Of a stretch of 64,000 bases of DNA, positions 33,338 to 42,702 are shown piece after piece. Each line of letters opens with the position of its first letter. The stretch's first letter is position 1. Position numbers and translations under genes: made by a program. The notes under the pieces were generated by a model that was not told where the DNA came from, ran no database searches, and worked only from the letters and a program-made list of their open reading frames with translations. This stretch comes from Arthrobacter sp. OV608. Its GTDB lineage: Bacteria > Actinomycetota > Actinomycetes > Actinomycetales > Micrococcaceae. The DNA is taken from assembly GCA_900110595.1 (NCBI GenBank), contig FOEZ01000005.1, positions 62,001 through 126,000 of the forward strand, written 5' to 3'.

Positions 33338-34783
33338 TCAGAACTGCTCGTTGAACCGGGCTTTTAACTGCGCCGCCCGGTCGGCGAGTTCGGACGCTAA
33401 AGGTGCGTCACCGGCGTCGTACGCCATCCAGGCTCGGGCCATGTAGGCGTCATAAACGTAGGCCTGTACCTCACAAAGCGCGATCGGCGGCTCTGCCAGC
33501 CTGCCGTCGGCAAAGTTAATCCCGTCCCACGAGTCCTTCCAGCCCTGGTTGATTAACCCGCGGTCGTTGAGGCGCTCATACTCGACGAACCCGTCACCGT
33601 CCCTGTCCCCATAGTCCCGGATCCAATCAAGCGCCCGGTCGGCGTTGGGCAGCAGGGCCGCGATGGTGTCCTGGGCAAAACCCCAGCGGCTGACCGAACC
33701 CAGGACCACCACGAACAGGGGAGTAGCGTCGATGCTCCCGTAGTAGACGGATTTGCCACCCAGAGCCAGGCCACTGGAGACGTCCAGCCTGACCTCATGA
33801 AGGATTTTTCCCGGTTCCTCCTCGCTCACCGGATCAACCACCCTGCCCTGCCGGTCGGCCAGCGTTTGCAGCGTGCCCAGGGCCAGTGACGGATCAACGG
33901 GCATAGCCATCTCTGATGCCCACAACGAGTCACGCCCGAACAACGCCATGAACCAGGGCGCGCCGGCTGCCACCACAACCCTGTCAGGGTGGGCGGGATC
34001 CTCGATGCGGAGCGCGCCAAGATCGTCATAGCTGCGCCGAAGCGTCTTTTCGATGGAGCGGTTGCCCATCTGCAGTACAGGAATCCTGGCCACCCATTCC
34101 TGGCGCCGGCGGTCGCTGCGGGACAATTCGCCGGCGGCGGGACGCACCACAGGCGCCGCCGCCTCACTGCCGGACGCCACGGTAAGGACCACACTCCACT
34201 GGCCACGTGCCGGGATGGTGGTCCGGCAGGCAAAGCCACGGGCAGTTGCTTCGGCAGCATCAGAACTTACGACGACGGACTTCCGGATATCCTGCCATCG
34301 GCCCCGGATGGTCAAGGCGTTCGGTGTCACTTCCCGGGACTCTTCCCATTGCCTTTGGACCCGTGCTTCCTTGACCTCAAAGACATCAGCGAAATCTGAC
34401 CCGACATCCATGGCTACTGTGCATTCCACGGGTTCCATTGAGTAGTTGCGCACGGTGACGTGCTCCACCATTCCAATGCCTACTTCCCGCATCCGTTCCA
34501 CGATCAGTGGAGTATCCGCGTATCCATCGGACCTCGTGATCCGGCCGGCGAAGACGGCCCGGTACGGCTCTTTCGTCTGCGCGGTCAAGGGCTCCACTGG
34601 TTGGCCGTTGACGGAGAGGGCCCAGTCGGACAGTATCCGGGTGTCCTGGAAGAACATTCCGTGCGGCTGGTCGGGATGAATATCCCCGTTGGGCAACGAG
34701 ATGCAGAAGGAAGTTCCTTCCACCAGAGTGACTGTCCCGGCGCCGAGGGGACCGGCCGCCGTATCAGCGTTCCATCCAGCCAT
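33338..34783 (-). CDS. Glycogen-debranching-type glucosidase, N-terminal fragment ending at an in-frame TGA
   Basis: 481 residues from the ATG at 34783, with GGGAG upstream. Residues 1-230 are the N-terminal beta domain of the amylo-alpha-1,6-glucosidase family (TLVEGTSFCISLPNGDIHP; HGMFFQDTRILSDW). The helical barrel begins at about 240 (RRSYDDLGALRIE; APWFMALFGRDSLWASEMAM; KILHEVRLD). It ends ...RFNEQF, then TGA (33340-33338), where relatives as I recall them have Trp. The two fragments together would give about 715 residues, the usual length. A single G-to-A change TGG to TGA explains the break. Confidence 0.75.
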   Translation of the reverse strand: MAGWNADTAAGPLGAGTVTLVEGTSFCISLPNGDIHPDQPHGMFFQDTRILSDWALSVNGQPVEPLTAQTKEPYRAVFAGRITRSDGYADTPLIVERMREVGIGMVEHVTVRNYSMEPVECTVAMDVGSDFADVFEVKEARVQRQWEESREVTPNALTIRGRWQDIRKSVVVSSDAAEATARGFACRTTIPARGQWSVVLTVASGSEAAAPVVRPAAGELSRSDRRRQEWVARIPVLQMGNRSIEKTLRRSYDDLGALRIEDPAHPDRVVVAAGAPWFMALFGRDSLWASEMAMPVDPSLALGTLQTLADRQGRVVDPVSEEEPGKILHEVRLDVSSGLALGGKSVYYGSIDATPLFVVVLGSVSRWGFAQDTIAALLPNADRALDWIRDYGDRDGDGFVEYERLNDRGLINQGWKDSWDGINFADGRLAEPPIALCEVQAYVYDAYMARAWMAYDAGDAPLASELADRAAQLKARFNEQF

Positions 34784-34978
34784 GTGACCACTCCCAAGAC
34801 GAGCACGGCCGGCCCTGGACATGGTTCCGGGCCTGTGTCCCGCTGCATCGTCACACTGACGCTACTCTTGCAGGCCTGCCGGGACTAGCGGTTCGGGACT
34901 CGCCACCCTGCGATGCAACAAAGAAGCCGTCATCGATACGGAAAAGCCGCCGCTCCCCGATGCGGTCTGATACGTAGA

Positions 34979-35007
34979 AGGGCCCAGTTCGGATTGAACC
35001 GGGCCCT
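34979..35007. terminator. Hairpin after the GntR gene
   Basis: AGGGCCC (34979-34985) pairs with GGGCCCT (35001-35007), with an inner GTTC/GAAC stem after one A:C mismatch. It lies 42 bases past the stop of the minus-strand GntR gene and before the interrupted glucosidase gene. No T run is seen. The rest of 34784-35048 holds no gene. Confidence 0.55.
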
Positions 35008-35048
35008 CCCTGCGCTGGCGATTCCCCATATTGGAGGAGCCGCCGTGT

Positions 35049-35747
35049 CTAGGCCGTAATCCCGGATGCTTCCGGTGGGGAAGTCAGGTCCTCTACGGCC
35101 TTTTGCATATGGCGTTTGATGGCCTGTTGGAGACCGCTCCGGTCGCGGGCCTCCAGCAAGTCCAGGAGCGTCTGGTGTTCCTGCACCAGCACATCAATGC
35201 GGGGATAGGCGACCTCAAGGCTCAAGATACACATTCTGGATTCCGCTGCAAGGGTCTGATAGATGCGGATCAGGCGGGTATTTCCGGTGCCTGAAACAAA
35301 GGCGGTATGGAATTGCATGTCGAGACGGGCAATCGCCTGCCAGTCCGATGCCGCAACCTGTTTAGCCATGTTTCTGATGATGCCCTTGAGCTCCCGGCAG
35401 GTATCCGTGACCTGCTCCGGCGCCGAGTCCAGGAGGGTATTGGCCGCGGCCAGTTCTACTGCCTCACGCACCGCATAGATCTCTTTGACATCTTCGCCGG
35501 AAAGCTCTAGTACAAAGACCCCGCGGTTGCGTTTGCTCACCAGGATGCCCTCCTGGCACAGCCGCTGCAGTGCCTCACGGAGTGGACCCCGTGACGTGCT
35601 GAGCTGGCTGGCCAACGCAGATTCGTTGACCTGCTGTCCAGGCCTGAACGCGCCTTGGACAATAAGCTCACGCAACTGATCAGCGATCAGCTGCGCCGTG
35701 GGCCGGCCCTCCAGTACGAACATTCCCTCCGGTGCCGCCATTGACAT
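35049..35747 (-). CDS. GntR-family (FCD) regulator of the amine/GABA gene set
   Basis: 232 residues. The winged helix is at about 15-80 (LIADQLRELIVQGAFRPGQQ; NESALASQLSTSRGPLREAL; CQEGILVSKRNRGVFV) and the FCD domain at about 90-215 with ARLDMQFHTAFVSGTGNTRL and the late His in KRHMQKAVE. It is the last gene of the minus-strand arm (33 bases after gabD), so it is probably autoregulated. The ATTGTTGACAAT-type sites at 38542, 42472 and 42545 are its likely targets. Confidence 0.85.
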   Translation of the reverse strand: MSMAAPEGMFVLEGRPTAQLIADQLRELIVQGAFRPGQQVNESALASQLSTSRGPLREALQRLCQEGILVSKRNRGVFVLELSGEDVKEIYAVREAVELAAANTLLDSAPEQVTDTCRELKGIIRNMAKQVAASDWQAIARLDMQFHTAFVSGTGNTRLIRIYQTLAAESRMCILSLEVAYPRIDVLVQEHQTLLDLLEARDRSGLQQAIKRHMQKAVEDLTSPPEASGITA

Positions 35748-35780
35748 CCCCTCATTTCATGCTTCGGCAATTTGAAACTG

Positions 35781-37235
35781 TCAGACCGCCAGTGCGGTGT
35801 ATTTATACTCCAGGAATTCTTCAATCCCTATTTTTCCGCCTTCGCGTCCGAGCCCGGATTGCTTGACGCCGCCAAACGGAGCTGCCGGGTTGGAAACCAG
35901 GCCGGTGTTCAGTCCGACCATTCCGACTTCCAGGTCCCGCGAGAACCGCATCGCTTTATCCAGGCTCTCGGTGAACACGTAGCCCACGAGGCCCCAGACG
36001 GTATCGTTGGCCAGGCGGAGGACTTCGTCCTCGCTGTCGAAGGCCGTGATGGCGGCCACCGGGCCGAAGATTTCGGTGCTCATCAGCTCGGATTCCGGTG
36101 CCACGTCCACCAGGACGGTGGGGGAGTAGAAGTAGCCGGGGCCTTCCGGACGGCTTCCGCCCGTCAGTACCCGTGCACCTTTGGAGACAGCATCGGCAAC
36201 CAGGCTTTCGACCTTGTCCAGCCCCTTCTGCTCGATCAGTGGCCCAACGTCGGTGCCGGCCACGGCGCCATTGCCTGTCTGCAATTCTGACATCTTTTTG
36301 GCGAACTTCTCACCGAATTCAGCCACGACGGAACGGTGGACGAAGAAGCGGTTTGCGGCTGTGCAGGCTTCGCCCATGTTCCGCATTTTCGCTTTCATGG
36401 CCCCGTCCACGGCCTTCTCAACGTCCGCATCGGCAAGCACGATGAACGGCGCGTTCCCGCCAAGCTCCATCGAGGACCGCATGACGTTGTCGGCAGCCTG
36501 CCGAAGGAGGACTTTGCCCACTTCCGTGGAGCCGGTAAAGCTGATTTTGCGGGCGATGCCGCTGTCCGTCCACGTCCGCACCACGCTGGAAGCGCTCGAC
36601 GTGGTCACAACGTTCAATACGCCGTCGGGAAGTCCGGCTTCCTTGAAAATTGCGACCAGGGCCAGGGACGTCAACGGCGTGAGTTCCGCCGGTTTGAACA
36701 CCATGGTGCAGCCGGCTGCCACGGCCGGGGCGATTTTGCGGGCGCCCATGGCGAGCGGGAAGTTCCAGGGGGTGACCAGCACTGCGGGGCCCACCGGTTC
36801 CTTGGTGATGAGGATGCGGGTATTGCCGTCCACCGATGTTGTGCTGTCGCCGCCGACACGGACCGCTTCTTCGGCGAACCACCGGAGCATGTCGGCGCCG
36901 TAGGCCACCTCGCCTTTTGCTTCTGCAAGGGGCTTGCCCATTTCGGCGGTCATGATGGCCGCGAGCCGGTCGGTATTGGCGATCACCAGGTCGAAAGCGC
37001 GCCGCAGGATGTCGGCCCGTTCCCGGGGAGTGGACTTGCCCCATGCCGCCTGGGCACGGCCCGCGGCCTCGATGGCCCGTGCGGCGTCTTCGGGGCCCCC
37101 GTCCGCAACGTGGGCAATGATTTCGTGGGTAGCCGGGTTTTCGACCGGGAAAGTGGCTGAACTCGCGGCTTTTTGCCAGACGCCGTCGATGAACAAATCC
37201 GTCTGGAGAGTGCTGGGATCAAAGGTGGGGGTCAT
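35781..37235 (-). CDS. gabD: Succinate-semialdehyde dehydrogenase (GabD type)
   Basis: 484 residues of the ALDH family. LVTPWNFPLA carries the oxyanion Asn, MELGGNAPF the general-base Glu, and GEACTAANR the nucleophile Cys291; the last two are typical of GabD. With the GabT-like aminotransferase 25 bases upstream it would complete GABA to succinate, or act on a related semialdehyde such as glutarate semialdehyde. It closes near the membrane-transport-to-TCA logic of this arm. Confidence 0.85.
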   Translation of the reverse strand: MTPTFDPSTLQTDLFIDGVWQKAASSATFPVENPATHEIIAHVADGGPEDAARAIEAAGRAQAAWGKSTPRERADILRRAFDLVIANTDRLAAIMTAEMGKPLAEAKGEVAYGADMLRWFAEEAVRVGGDSTTSVDGNTRILITKEPVGPAVLVTPWNFPLAMGARKIAPAVAAGCTMVFKPAELTPLTSLALVAIFKEAGLPDGVLNVVTTSSASSVVRTWTDSGIARKISFTGSTEVGKVLLRQAADNVMRSSMELGGNAPFIVLADADVEKAVDGAMKAKMRNMGEACTAANRFFVHRSVVAEFGEKFAKKMSELQTGNGAVAGTDVGPLIEQKGLDKVESLVADAVSKGARVLTGGSRPEGPGYFYSPTVLVDVAPESELMSTEIFGPVAAITAFDSEDEVLRLANDTVWGLVGYVFTESLDKAMRFSRDLEVGMVGLNTGLVSNPAAPFGGVKQSGLGREGGKIGIEEFLEYKYTALAV

Positions 37236-37260
37236 GGTCGCTCTTTCAAGAATCAGGGGG

Positions 37261-38514
37261 CTAGGAGGTTGCCGCTTTGAGTGCCTGGGTGAATCTGGTG
37301 ATGCCTGACTGGATTTCGTCGGAGGTAACGTTCAGGGCGGGGATAAGGCGGATGACGTTGCCGTGCGGGCCGCAGGTAAGGAGCAGGAGTTCTTCCTTGA
37401 CTGCAGCCTGTTGGACCGCCAGTGCCGTAGCCGCATCCGGGGTGTTGTCCGCCGCGGTGAATTCGACACCCTGCATGAGGCCCCGTCCGCGGACGTTGCC
37501 GATCCCGGCGAATTCTGCCTGCAGGGCATCGAGGCCGGTGCGCAGTTCGTCGCCGCGCAGCAGTGCGTTTTCTACGAGGTTTTCGCGCTCGATAACACCG
37601 AGGGTGGCGACTCCGGCTGCTGCGGCAACAGCGTTCCCGCCATAAGTGCCGCCTTGGGAACCGGGCCACGCCTTGCCCATCAGGTCGGCGGAGGCGGCGA
37701 TCGCTGAGACTGGGAAGCCACTGGCAAGGCCCTTGGCCGTGATCAGCACGTCGGGACGGATCCCTGCCCAGTTGTGGCCCCAGAACTTGCCGGTGCGGCC
37801 AACGCCGGCCTGCACTTCATCGAGGATGAGTACGATTCCGTGCTTGTCTGCGCGCTCGCGCAGGCCCTGAAGGAAAGCGACAGGGGTGGGGATGTATCCG
37901 CCGTCGCCCAGGACGGGCTCGATGATGAACCCGGCGGTATCGGCCGGGGTGCTGATGGTGAGAAGGAGGTGATCGAGTTCTTTCAGGGCGAATTCGACGG
38001 CGGTTGCTTCATCCCAGCCGTAGCGGTACCAGTGCGGGTATGGGGCTACGTGCACCCCGCCCATCAGGGGGGAGAACCCGGAGCGGAACTTGCTGCCCGC
38101 GGTGGTTAATGAAGCCGCAGCGACGGTGCGGCCGTGGAATCCACCATGGAAGGAGATGATGTTCGGCCGGCCGGTGGCCATCCGGGCCAGCCGGATGGAC
38201 GCCTCGACGGCTTCTGAGCCCGAAGTGGCGTAGAAGACACTGTCCAATCCTTGCGGCAGTACCCCGCCCAGGAGTTCGGTGAGTTCCAGCAACGGCTTGT
38301 GCATCACGGTGGTGTACTGGGCGTGGATAATCTTGCCCACCTGCTCACGGGCTGCGGCCACCACATCCGGGTGGCAGTGGCCGGTGCTGGTGACCCCAAT
38401 CCCGGTGGTGAAATCCAGATACTTCTTGCCGTCGGTGCCGTGGATCCAGCTGCCGGACGCGTGATCGACCACCACGGGCGTCGCCTGCTTCAGGATGGGG
38501 CTGAGTGTTGCCAT
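37261..38514 (-). CDS. gabT: Class III aminotransferase (4-aminobutyrate aminotransferase type)
   Basis: 417 residues. PLP-fold landmarks: ATSGSEAVEASIRLARMATG, SFHGGFHGRTVAAASLT, LILDEVQAGVGRTGKFWGHN (Asp to pyridine N) and LITAKGLASG with the Schiff-base Lys261. The substrate is an omega-amino acid or diamine; GABA is likely given gabD next door, but beta-alanine, ornithine or another omega-amino acid is possible. A GntR-type operator lies 28 bases before the ATG. Confidence 0.85.
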   Translation of the reverse strand: MATLSPILKQATPVVVDHASGSWIHGTDGKKYLDFTTGIGVTSTGHCHPDVVAAAREQVGKIIHAQYTTVMHKPLLELTELLGGVLPQGLDSVFYATSGSEAVEASIRLARMATGRPNIISFHGGFHGRTVAAASLTTAGSKFRSGFSPLMGGVHVAPYPHWYRYGWDEATAVEFALKELDHLLLTISTPADTAGFIIEPVLGDGGYIPTPVAFLQGLRERADKHGIVLILDEVQAGVGRTGKFWGHNWAGIRPDVLITAKGLASGFPVSAIAASADLMGKAWPGSQGGTYGGNAVAAAAGVATLGVIERENLVENALLRGDELRTGLDALQAEFAGIGNVRGRGLMQGVEFTAADNTPDAATALAVQQAAVKEELLLLTCGPHGNVIRLIPALNVTSDEIQSGITRFTQALKAATS

Positions 38515-38541
38515 GGCTTTATACTTTCCTGATAACTGTAG

Positions 38542-38553
38542 ATTGTCAACAAT
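38542..38553. promoter_or_regulatory. GntR operator candidate before gabT
   Basis: ATTGTCAACAAT is an inverted repeat (ATTGT-CA-ACAAT). On the minus strand it reads ATTGTTGACAAT, which contains a -35-like TTGACA pointing at gabT. Sixteen bases from 38538 (GTAGATTGTCAACAAT) are identical to those before the ABC binding-protein gene at 42468. Confidence 0.7.
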
Positions 38554-38590
38554 GTACTATTGGATGTTGGGTTGGAGAAGTTAGGAGCGC

Positions 38591-39721
38591 CTAGTCCTGA
38601 AACCTCTGGGGCCGGACGAAGTCCAAGCCGTCGATCCACCGTTTGCCGAGAGCTTCGTGTGCGGCGATTTCCCCATAGCCTGAGGCCATTTTGAATCCGC
38701 CGCCGGAGAATCCAGTGGCCGAGTAGATCCTGCGGGAGTGGTTAAGGAAGCCGAGCAGGGGTTGGGTGTCGGAGGTGAAGAGGTCCGGGAAGGCGTCCGA
38801 GCGGACGATGGATGGGTGGAGTCCGGGGAAGAACTCTGTGACGGTTTCGGTGGTTTCACTGATTTCCGCGTCGGTGAGTTCCCTGGGCACGTTGGCGGCG
38901 TCGGGGGTCGGTGCACCGCGTCCGTCGAGGGTTGCTTTGACGGTGGTTCCGTCGACGGCGGGGGCGCCGTACATGGATCTGTCCTCATAAATCCTGCTGA
39001 AGACGGGAAACCTGTCCGGGGTGAATTGTGCCGGGTCGCGGGCGAGGAACCAGGTGAGGAAGATACGCCGTGTGTGGACGTGGGTTTTGAGGCTGTCGGG
39101 CATAAGGCGTTGGGACCAGCCGCCCGAGGCGATGATGATGTTTTCGAAGGTCCAGGACTTGTCGCCGGAGGTGATGGTTACGCCATCGTTGGTTTCTTCG
39201 ATGCTGGTGATGGGGGTGTTCGTGTGGACGGTTGCGCCGTTCCCTTGGGCCGCGGTGATGGCGGCTGTGACGGCGCGGTCAGTGCGCAGGGCGCCGGCAT
39301 TGGGGTCGTAGACGGCGATGTCGTTGGCCCGGAGGTTGTGCTGGGGGTAGCGCTCGGTCATGTCTTTGTGGGTGAGGATGTGATGCTCGGCGTTGTTGGT
39401 TCGGGTGGTTTCGAGCAGGGCGCTGAGGTAGGCGCCGTCCTGGGTGCCGATGGACAGTCCGCCGCAGCGGGTGAGGATGTCCTGGCCGGTTTCGGCTTCG
39501 AGTTCGGCCCAGAGACCGGCGGAGCGTTCCAGGATGGGGTAGTAGCCGGGGTTGCCGCGGTAGATCATGCGGAACAGCCGGGTGTCGCCGCCGACGGCGC
39601 TCCTGGCGTGGGCGGGGGAGCAGGCTTCGAATCCGGTGACGGAGTCGGTCAGGCGCGAGCCTTGCCAGAGGGCCATGGATCCGATGCTGCCCAGCCCGAT
39701 GACGGCGAGTTTTCCGTCCAT
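38591..39721 (-). CDS. FAD-dependent amine oxidase of the sarcosine / N-methyltryptophan oxidase type
   Basis: 376 residues of the DAO superfamily. AVIGLGSIGSMALW is the N-terminal FAD loop, and SAVGGDTRLFRMIYRGNPGYYP resembles monomeric sarcosine oxidase/SolA. IIASGGWSQRLMPD and FSGGGFKMASGYGEIAA mark the middle and C-terminal FAD contacts. The late covalent-FAD Cys of monomeric sarcosine oxidase is not obvious, so FAD attachment is uncertain. It follows the ABC ATPase gene by three bases. It probably oxidises a secondary amine or amino acid imported by that transporter. Confidence 0.75.
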   Translation of the reverse strand: MDGKLAVIGLGSIGSMALWQGSRLTDSVTGFEACSPAHARSAVGGDTRLFRMIYRGNPGYYPILERSAGLWAELEAETGQDILTRCGGLSIGTQDGAYLSALLETTRTNNAEHHILTHKDMTERYPQHNLRANDIAVYDPNAGALRTDRAVTAAITAAQGNGATVHTNTPITSIEETNDGVTITSGDKSWTFENIIIASGGWSQRLMPDSLKTHVHTRRIFLTWFLARDPAQFTPDRFPVFSRIYEDRSMYGAPAVDGTTVKATLDGRGAPTPDAANVPRELTDAEISETTETVTEFFPGLHPSIVRSDAFPDLFTSDTQPLLGFLNHSRRIYSATGFSGGGFKMASGYGEIAAHEALGKRWIDGLDFVRPQRFQD

Positions 39722-39724
39722 GGT

Positions 39725-40492
39725 TTAGAGGACCTGTTTCAGGAAGGCCTGGGTGCGGGGTTCCTGCGGGTTGGCGAGGACTTCGCGGGCGTCCCCGCGT
39801 TCGACGACGTAGCCGTCGTCCATGAAGATCAGGGAGTCGGCTACTTCGCGGGCGAAGCCCATTTCGTGGGTGACCACCACCATGGTCATGCCCTTCTTGG
39901 CCAGGTCCTGCATGACGGCGAGGACTTCGCCAACTTTTTCGGGGTCCAGGGCGGAGGTGGGTTCGTCGAAGAGGATGATTTCGGGGTCCATGGCCAGGGA
40001 GCGGGCGATCGCGACGCGCTGTTGTTGTCCGCCGGAGAGCTGGGCGGGGTAGTAGTCCCCGAAGTTGCCAAGCCCGACGCTGGCGAGCAGTTCATCCGCG
40101 CGTTTAGTCGCTTGTTTTTTGTCCGCGCGTTTGACCAGGACGGGGCCGGCCATGACGTTTTCGCGCGCAGTCATGTTGGGGAAGAGGTTGAACTGCTGGA
40201 AGACCATGCCCACCTTGGTGCGCTGTTCGGCGAGCTTTTTGGGCGGCAGGGCGTGGTAGGCGTTGTCGGTTTCGTAGTAACCGAAATCATCGCCGTTGAC
40301 TTTCAGGACCCCGGAGTCGACGGTTTCCAGGCCGTTGATGCAGCGCAGGACGGTGGATTTGCCGGAGCCGCTGGGGCCGATGATGCAGCAGATCTCGCCG
40401 CTGGCAATATCGAGGTCGATGTCGTGGAGAACGGTTTTGGGTCCGAAGGATTTCCGGATCCGCCGGGCATGGATGGTGCCGTCGTTGCTCAT
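39725..40492 (-). CDS. Polar amino-acid ABC importer ATPase (GlnQ type)
   Basis: 255 residues. Walker [10 protein letters not shown], signature [16 protein letters not shown], Walker [13 protein letters not shown] and H-loop [15 protein letters not shown] are intact. [13 protein letters not shown] in the Q-loop region is typical of GlnQ/HisP. Its ATG overlaps the permease stop by four bases. Confidence 0.9.
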   Translation of the reverse strand: MSNDGTIHARRIRKSFGPKTVLHDIDLDIASGEICCIIGPSGSGKSTVLRCINGLETVDSGVLKVNGDDFGYYETDNAYHALPPKKLAEQRTKVGMVFQQFNLFPNMTARENVMAGPVLVKRADKKQATKRADELLASVGLGNFGDYYPAQLSGGQQQRVAIARSLAMDPEIILFDEPTSALDPEKVGEVLAVMQDLAKKGMTMVVVTHEMGFAREVADSLIFMDDGYVVERGDAREVLANPQEPRTQAFLKQVL

Positions 40493-41433
40493 CGTGCGAT
40501 TCCTTCCGGTGCGGTCAAGACAACCTTCCTGGCCTTGCGGGGGACCCGGGCGGATGTATGCGAATACTTCTTCTCAAGCTGGGACTGCGGGTAGCTCAGG
40601 ACCAGGGTCATCACCAGGTACCAGAGACTGGCAACAATCAGCAGCGGGATGGTCTCGTAGGTGCGGGCATAGATCAGCTGGGCGCTTTGGAGCAGCTCGG
40701 CAACGCCCAGGACGGAGACCAGCGAGGTTTCCTTGAACATGCCGATGACCTGGTTGCCGGTGGCGGGAATGATCGAGGGCATCGCTTGGGGAATGATGAC
40801 TTTGCGCATCTTCATCGCCCCGCTCATGCCCAGCGAGTCGGCTGCCTCGAGCTGGCCCTTGCCCACCGCGGAGAACCCGCCGCGGATGATCTCGGCCATA
40901 TAGGCGGCCTCGTTCAGGGTCAACCCGATCAATGCCGCGGTGATCGGTGCCATCAGGGCGTTCACATCGATCGCGGTGCTGATGTCCGTGAAGGGGATCC
41001 CGATGGTCAGGTTCGGGTAGAGGGCGGCGATGTTGAACCAGAAGATCAACTGGACCAGGACCGGGGTGCCGCGGAACAACGTAATGTACACCCCGGCTGT
41101 CGCAGCGATCGGCTTGATGCTCGAGGCCCGCATGATGGCCATGACAAGACCCAGCAGCGTGCCCAGGAGCATGCTCGCAACCGTGAGGAAGAGCGTAAGC
41201 ATCAGGCCACGGAGAATCGACTCGTGGGTGAAGTACTTCGCCACCACGCCCCACTTGAAGTTCGGATTCGTCGACACGGAAACCAGGATTCCCAAGCCAA
41301 GCAGGATGCATACCACCCACGCCACATACTCAAATGTGCTTCTCCGACGAAGCCGAGGCTTGAGCGCTGAATCGATCCCATTCATTGCCGGTTCGCTTCT
41401 TTCAATAATTGCTGGCTTCATTTGTGAACCCAC
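40489..41433 (-). CDS. Polar amino-acid ABC importer permease
   Basis: Up to 314 residues with about five membrane segments; the HEAA loop is [20 protein letters not shown], then [13 protein letters not shown]. The GTG at 41433 shares a base with the TAG of the binding-protein gene (TAGTG), but ATGs at 41421 and 41385 are also possible, and only the last has a purine-rich stretch before it. One permease gene serves both subunits as a homodimer. Confidence 0.85.
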   Translation of the reverse strand: MGSQMKPAIIERSEPAMNGIDSALKPRLRRRSTFEYVAWVVCILLGLGILVSVSTNPNFKWGVVAKYFTHESILRGLMLTLFLTVASMLLGTLLGLVMAIMRASSIKPIAATAGVYITLFRGTPVLVQLIFWFNIAALYPNLTIGIPFTDISTAIDVNALMAPITAALIGLTLNEAAYMAEIIRGGFSAVGKGQLEAADSLGMSGAMKMRKVIIPQAMPSIIPATGNQVIGMFKETSLVSVLGVAELLQSAQLIYARTYETIPLLIVASLWYLVMTLVLSYPQSQLEKKYSHTSARVPRKARKVVLTAPEGIAR

Positions 41434-42353
41434 TAGTTGAGCTTGGCGTCGGTGATGGCACCGGAATCAAGGCCCCAGGTCTCGAGGGACTCCTTGTATT
41501 CGGGGGACTCAAGAACGGACTGGACCGCTGCCTGAAGGGCAGGGGTCAGGGCCGAGCCCTTCTTCAGGCCGACGGCGGTCAGGTCGCTGGAGCCCACATT
41601 GACACGGCCCAGCAGGGTGAAGGAATCCGGCTGCTGCTTTGCCGCCCAGCCGAGTGCGGTGGTGTCATACAGGACCCCGTCGATCCGCTTGGAATGCAGC
41701 TGTGTCAGGGCCTCCTGGACATTCGGCAGCGTCACGGCGTTGATCTCCGGCTGGCCTTTGGAGGTGCAGGTCTGCTCACTCAGGGCCGGAAGGCGCTTGA
41801 GCTGTCCTGTTGAGCCCTGGGTGACGGCAATACTCTTCCCGCACAAGGTCTCAACGGTGAGCTTCAGCGGGTTTCCCGCCGCCACGGCCACGGAGTTGCC
41901 GGCCTTGAAGTAGTCGATCATGTCCAGAACCTGGAGCCGCTCGTCGGTCTTGGACATGGTGGTGGCGGTGAAGTCGAAGCGGCCGCCGTCGAGGCCGGGA
42001 ATGATGGTGTCGAACTTCGTGTCCACGAACGTCACCTTCAGGCCCAGCTTCTTCGCAACCAGCCGGGCGATATCCGGGTTCAGTCCGATCGCGGTGGTGT
42101 TGTCCTCGGCGAGGAAGGTTGTGGGCGGGTAGTGAAGGTCCATAGCCACCGACAGCTCACCCTTGTCCTTAACGGACTGGGGCAGCAGCGCCACGGCGGC
42201 CTGGTCGGGCTGGACACCCTCAGAAATGTCGGCCGTGTTGGAGGTTTTGCCTGCATCCGTGGACGAGCTGCTGGCTGTTCCACCGCACGCACTGAGCGTG
42301 AGCAATACGGCAAGGCCTGCGGCGGCAGTCTGGGCCTTTTTCAAAGTCTTCAT
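41433..42353 (-). CDS. Polar amino-acid ABC importer binding lipoprotein
   Basis: 306 residues from the ATG at 42353, preceded by GAAGGGAAGC; an open frame to 42596 crosses the operator region and is not coding. Lipoprotein signal AAAGLAVLLTLSAC ends in lipobox LSAC, then a Ser/Thr linker. The family 3 body has LSVAMDLHYPPTTF, IGLNPDIARLVAKKLGLKV and FDTIIPGLDGGRFDFTATTM. It is the first gene of the leftward arm and defines its ligand, probably an amino acid or amine-acid. Confidence 0.87.
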   Translation of the reverse strand: MKTLKKAQTAAAGLAVLLTLSACGGTASSSSTDAGKTSNTADISEGVQPDQAAVALLPQSVKDKGELSVAMDLHYPPTTFLAEDNTTAIGLNPDIARLVAKKLGLKVTFVDTKFDTIIPGLDGGRFDFTATTMSKTDERLQVLDMIDYFKAGNSVAVAAGNPLKLTVETLCGKSIAVTQGSTGQLKRLPALSEQTCTSKGQPEINAVTLPNVQEALTQLHSKRIDGVLYDTTALGWAAKQQPDSFTLLGRVNVGSSDLTAVGLKKGSALTPALQAAVQSVLESPEYKESLETWGLDSGAITDAKLN

Positions 42354-42471
42354 TGTGCTTCCCTTCGAGGGGTTGTCAACTGGCGAGTTCGCCGGGAGGG
42401 AGGAGTTTTTGGGTTGGAATGTGATCCGGATCTCTCCGTCATCTAAGGCAATGCAACCCCCAAAAGCGTAG

Positions 42472-42483
42472 ATTGTCAACAAT
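42472..42483. promoter_or_regulatory. GntR operator candidate before the ABC importer operon
   Basis: ATTGTCAACAAT again; the minus strand carries TTGACA within ATTGTTGACAAT, oriented toward the binding-protein gene. It is in the 350-base gap between the divergent arms (42354-42702), which otherwise shows only this site and the next. Confidence 0.72.
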
Positions 42484-42544
42484 TGACGAAATCTTTTTTG
42501 TCGCCGGCTTTCACTCCGGATGCACGCGGAAACGCAACCTTGAA

Positions 42545-42578
42545 ACTGTTGACAATTTACAATTTGGCCACCTAGAGT
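42545..42578 (+). promoter_or_regulatory. Promoter with overlapping GntR operator before the rightward arm
   Basis: ACTGTTGACAAT (42545-42556) matches the operator at 11 of 12 positions and includes TTGACA (42549-42554). TAGAGT (42573-42578) follows after 18 bases, giving a good sigma-70 promoter toward the dehalogenase gene. A repressor bound at the operator would cover the -35 element. Confidence 0.65.
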
Positions 42579-42702
42579 CGGTGTATTGACAGGCACCTAC
42601 CCGCGTGCCGGCAGCGACTTCCAACTCACGGCGCGCTTGCCCGAATTTCCAAACGCAGGCGCAGCGACCATCCTCCATCCCCTGAAAAAGAACGGATACC
42701 CC

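Noticed and set aside
33335..33340. In-frame TGA as selenocysteine codon
   Set aside because: The family residue here is Trp, not Cys, the downstream bases show no obvious selenocysteine stem-loop, and no selenoprotein machinery is visible in the window.
35748..35780. A fourth GntR site between gabD and the GntR gene (AAACTGTCAG)
   Set aside because: It shares only part of one half-site with the ATTGTTGACAAT pattern, and the GntR gene can be read from the gabT promoter.
38515..38536. TATAAA as the -10 element of gabT with TTGACA in the operator
   Set aside because: The spacer would be 20 bases and the start would fall on the ATG, so I list the operator but not this promoter.
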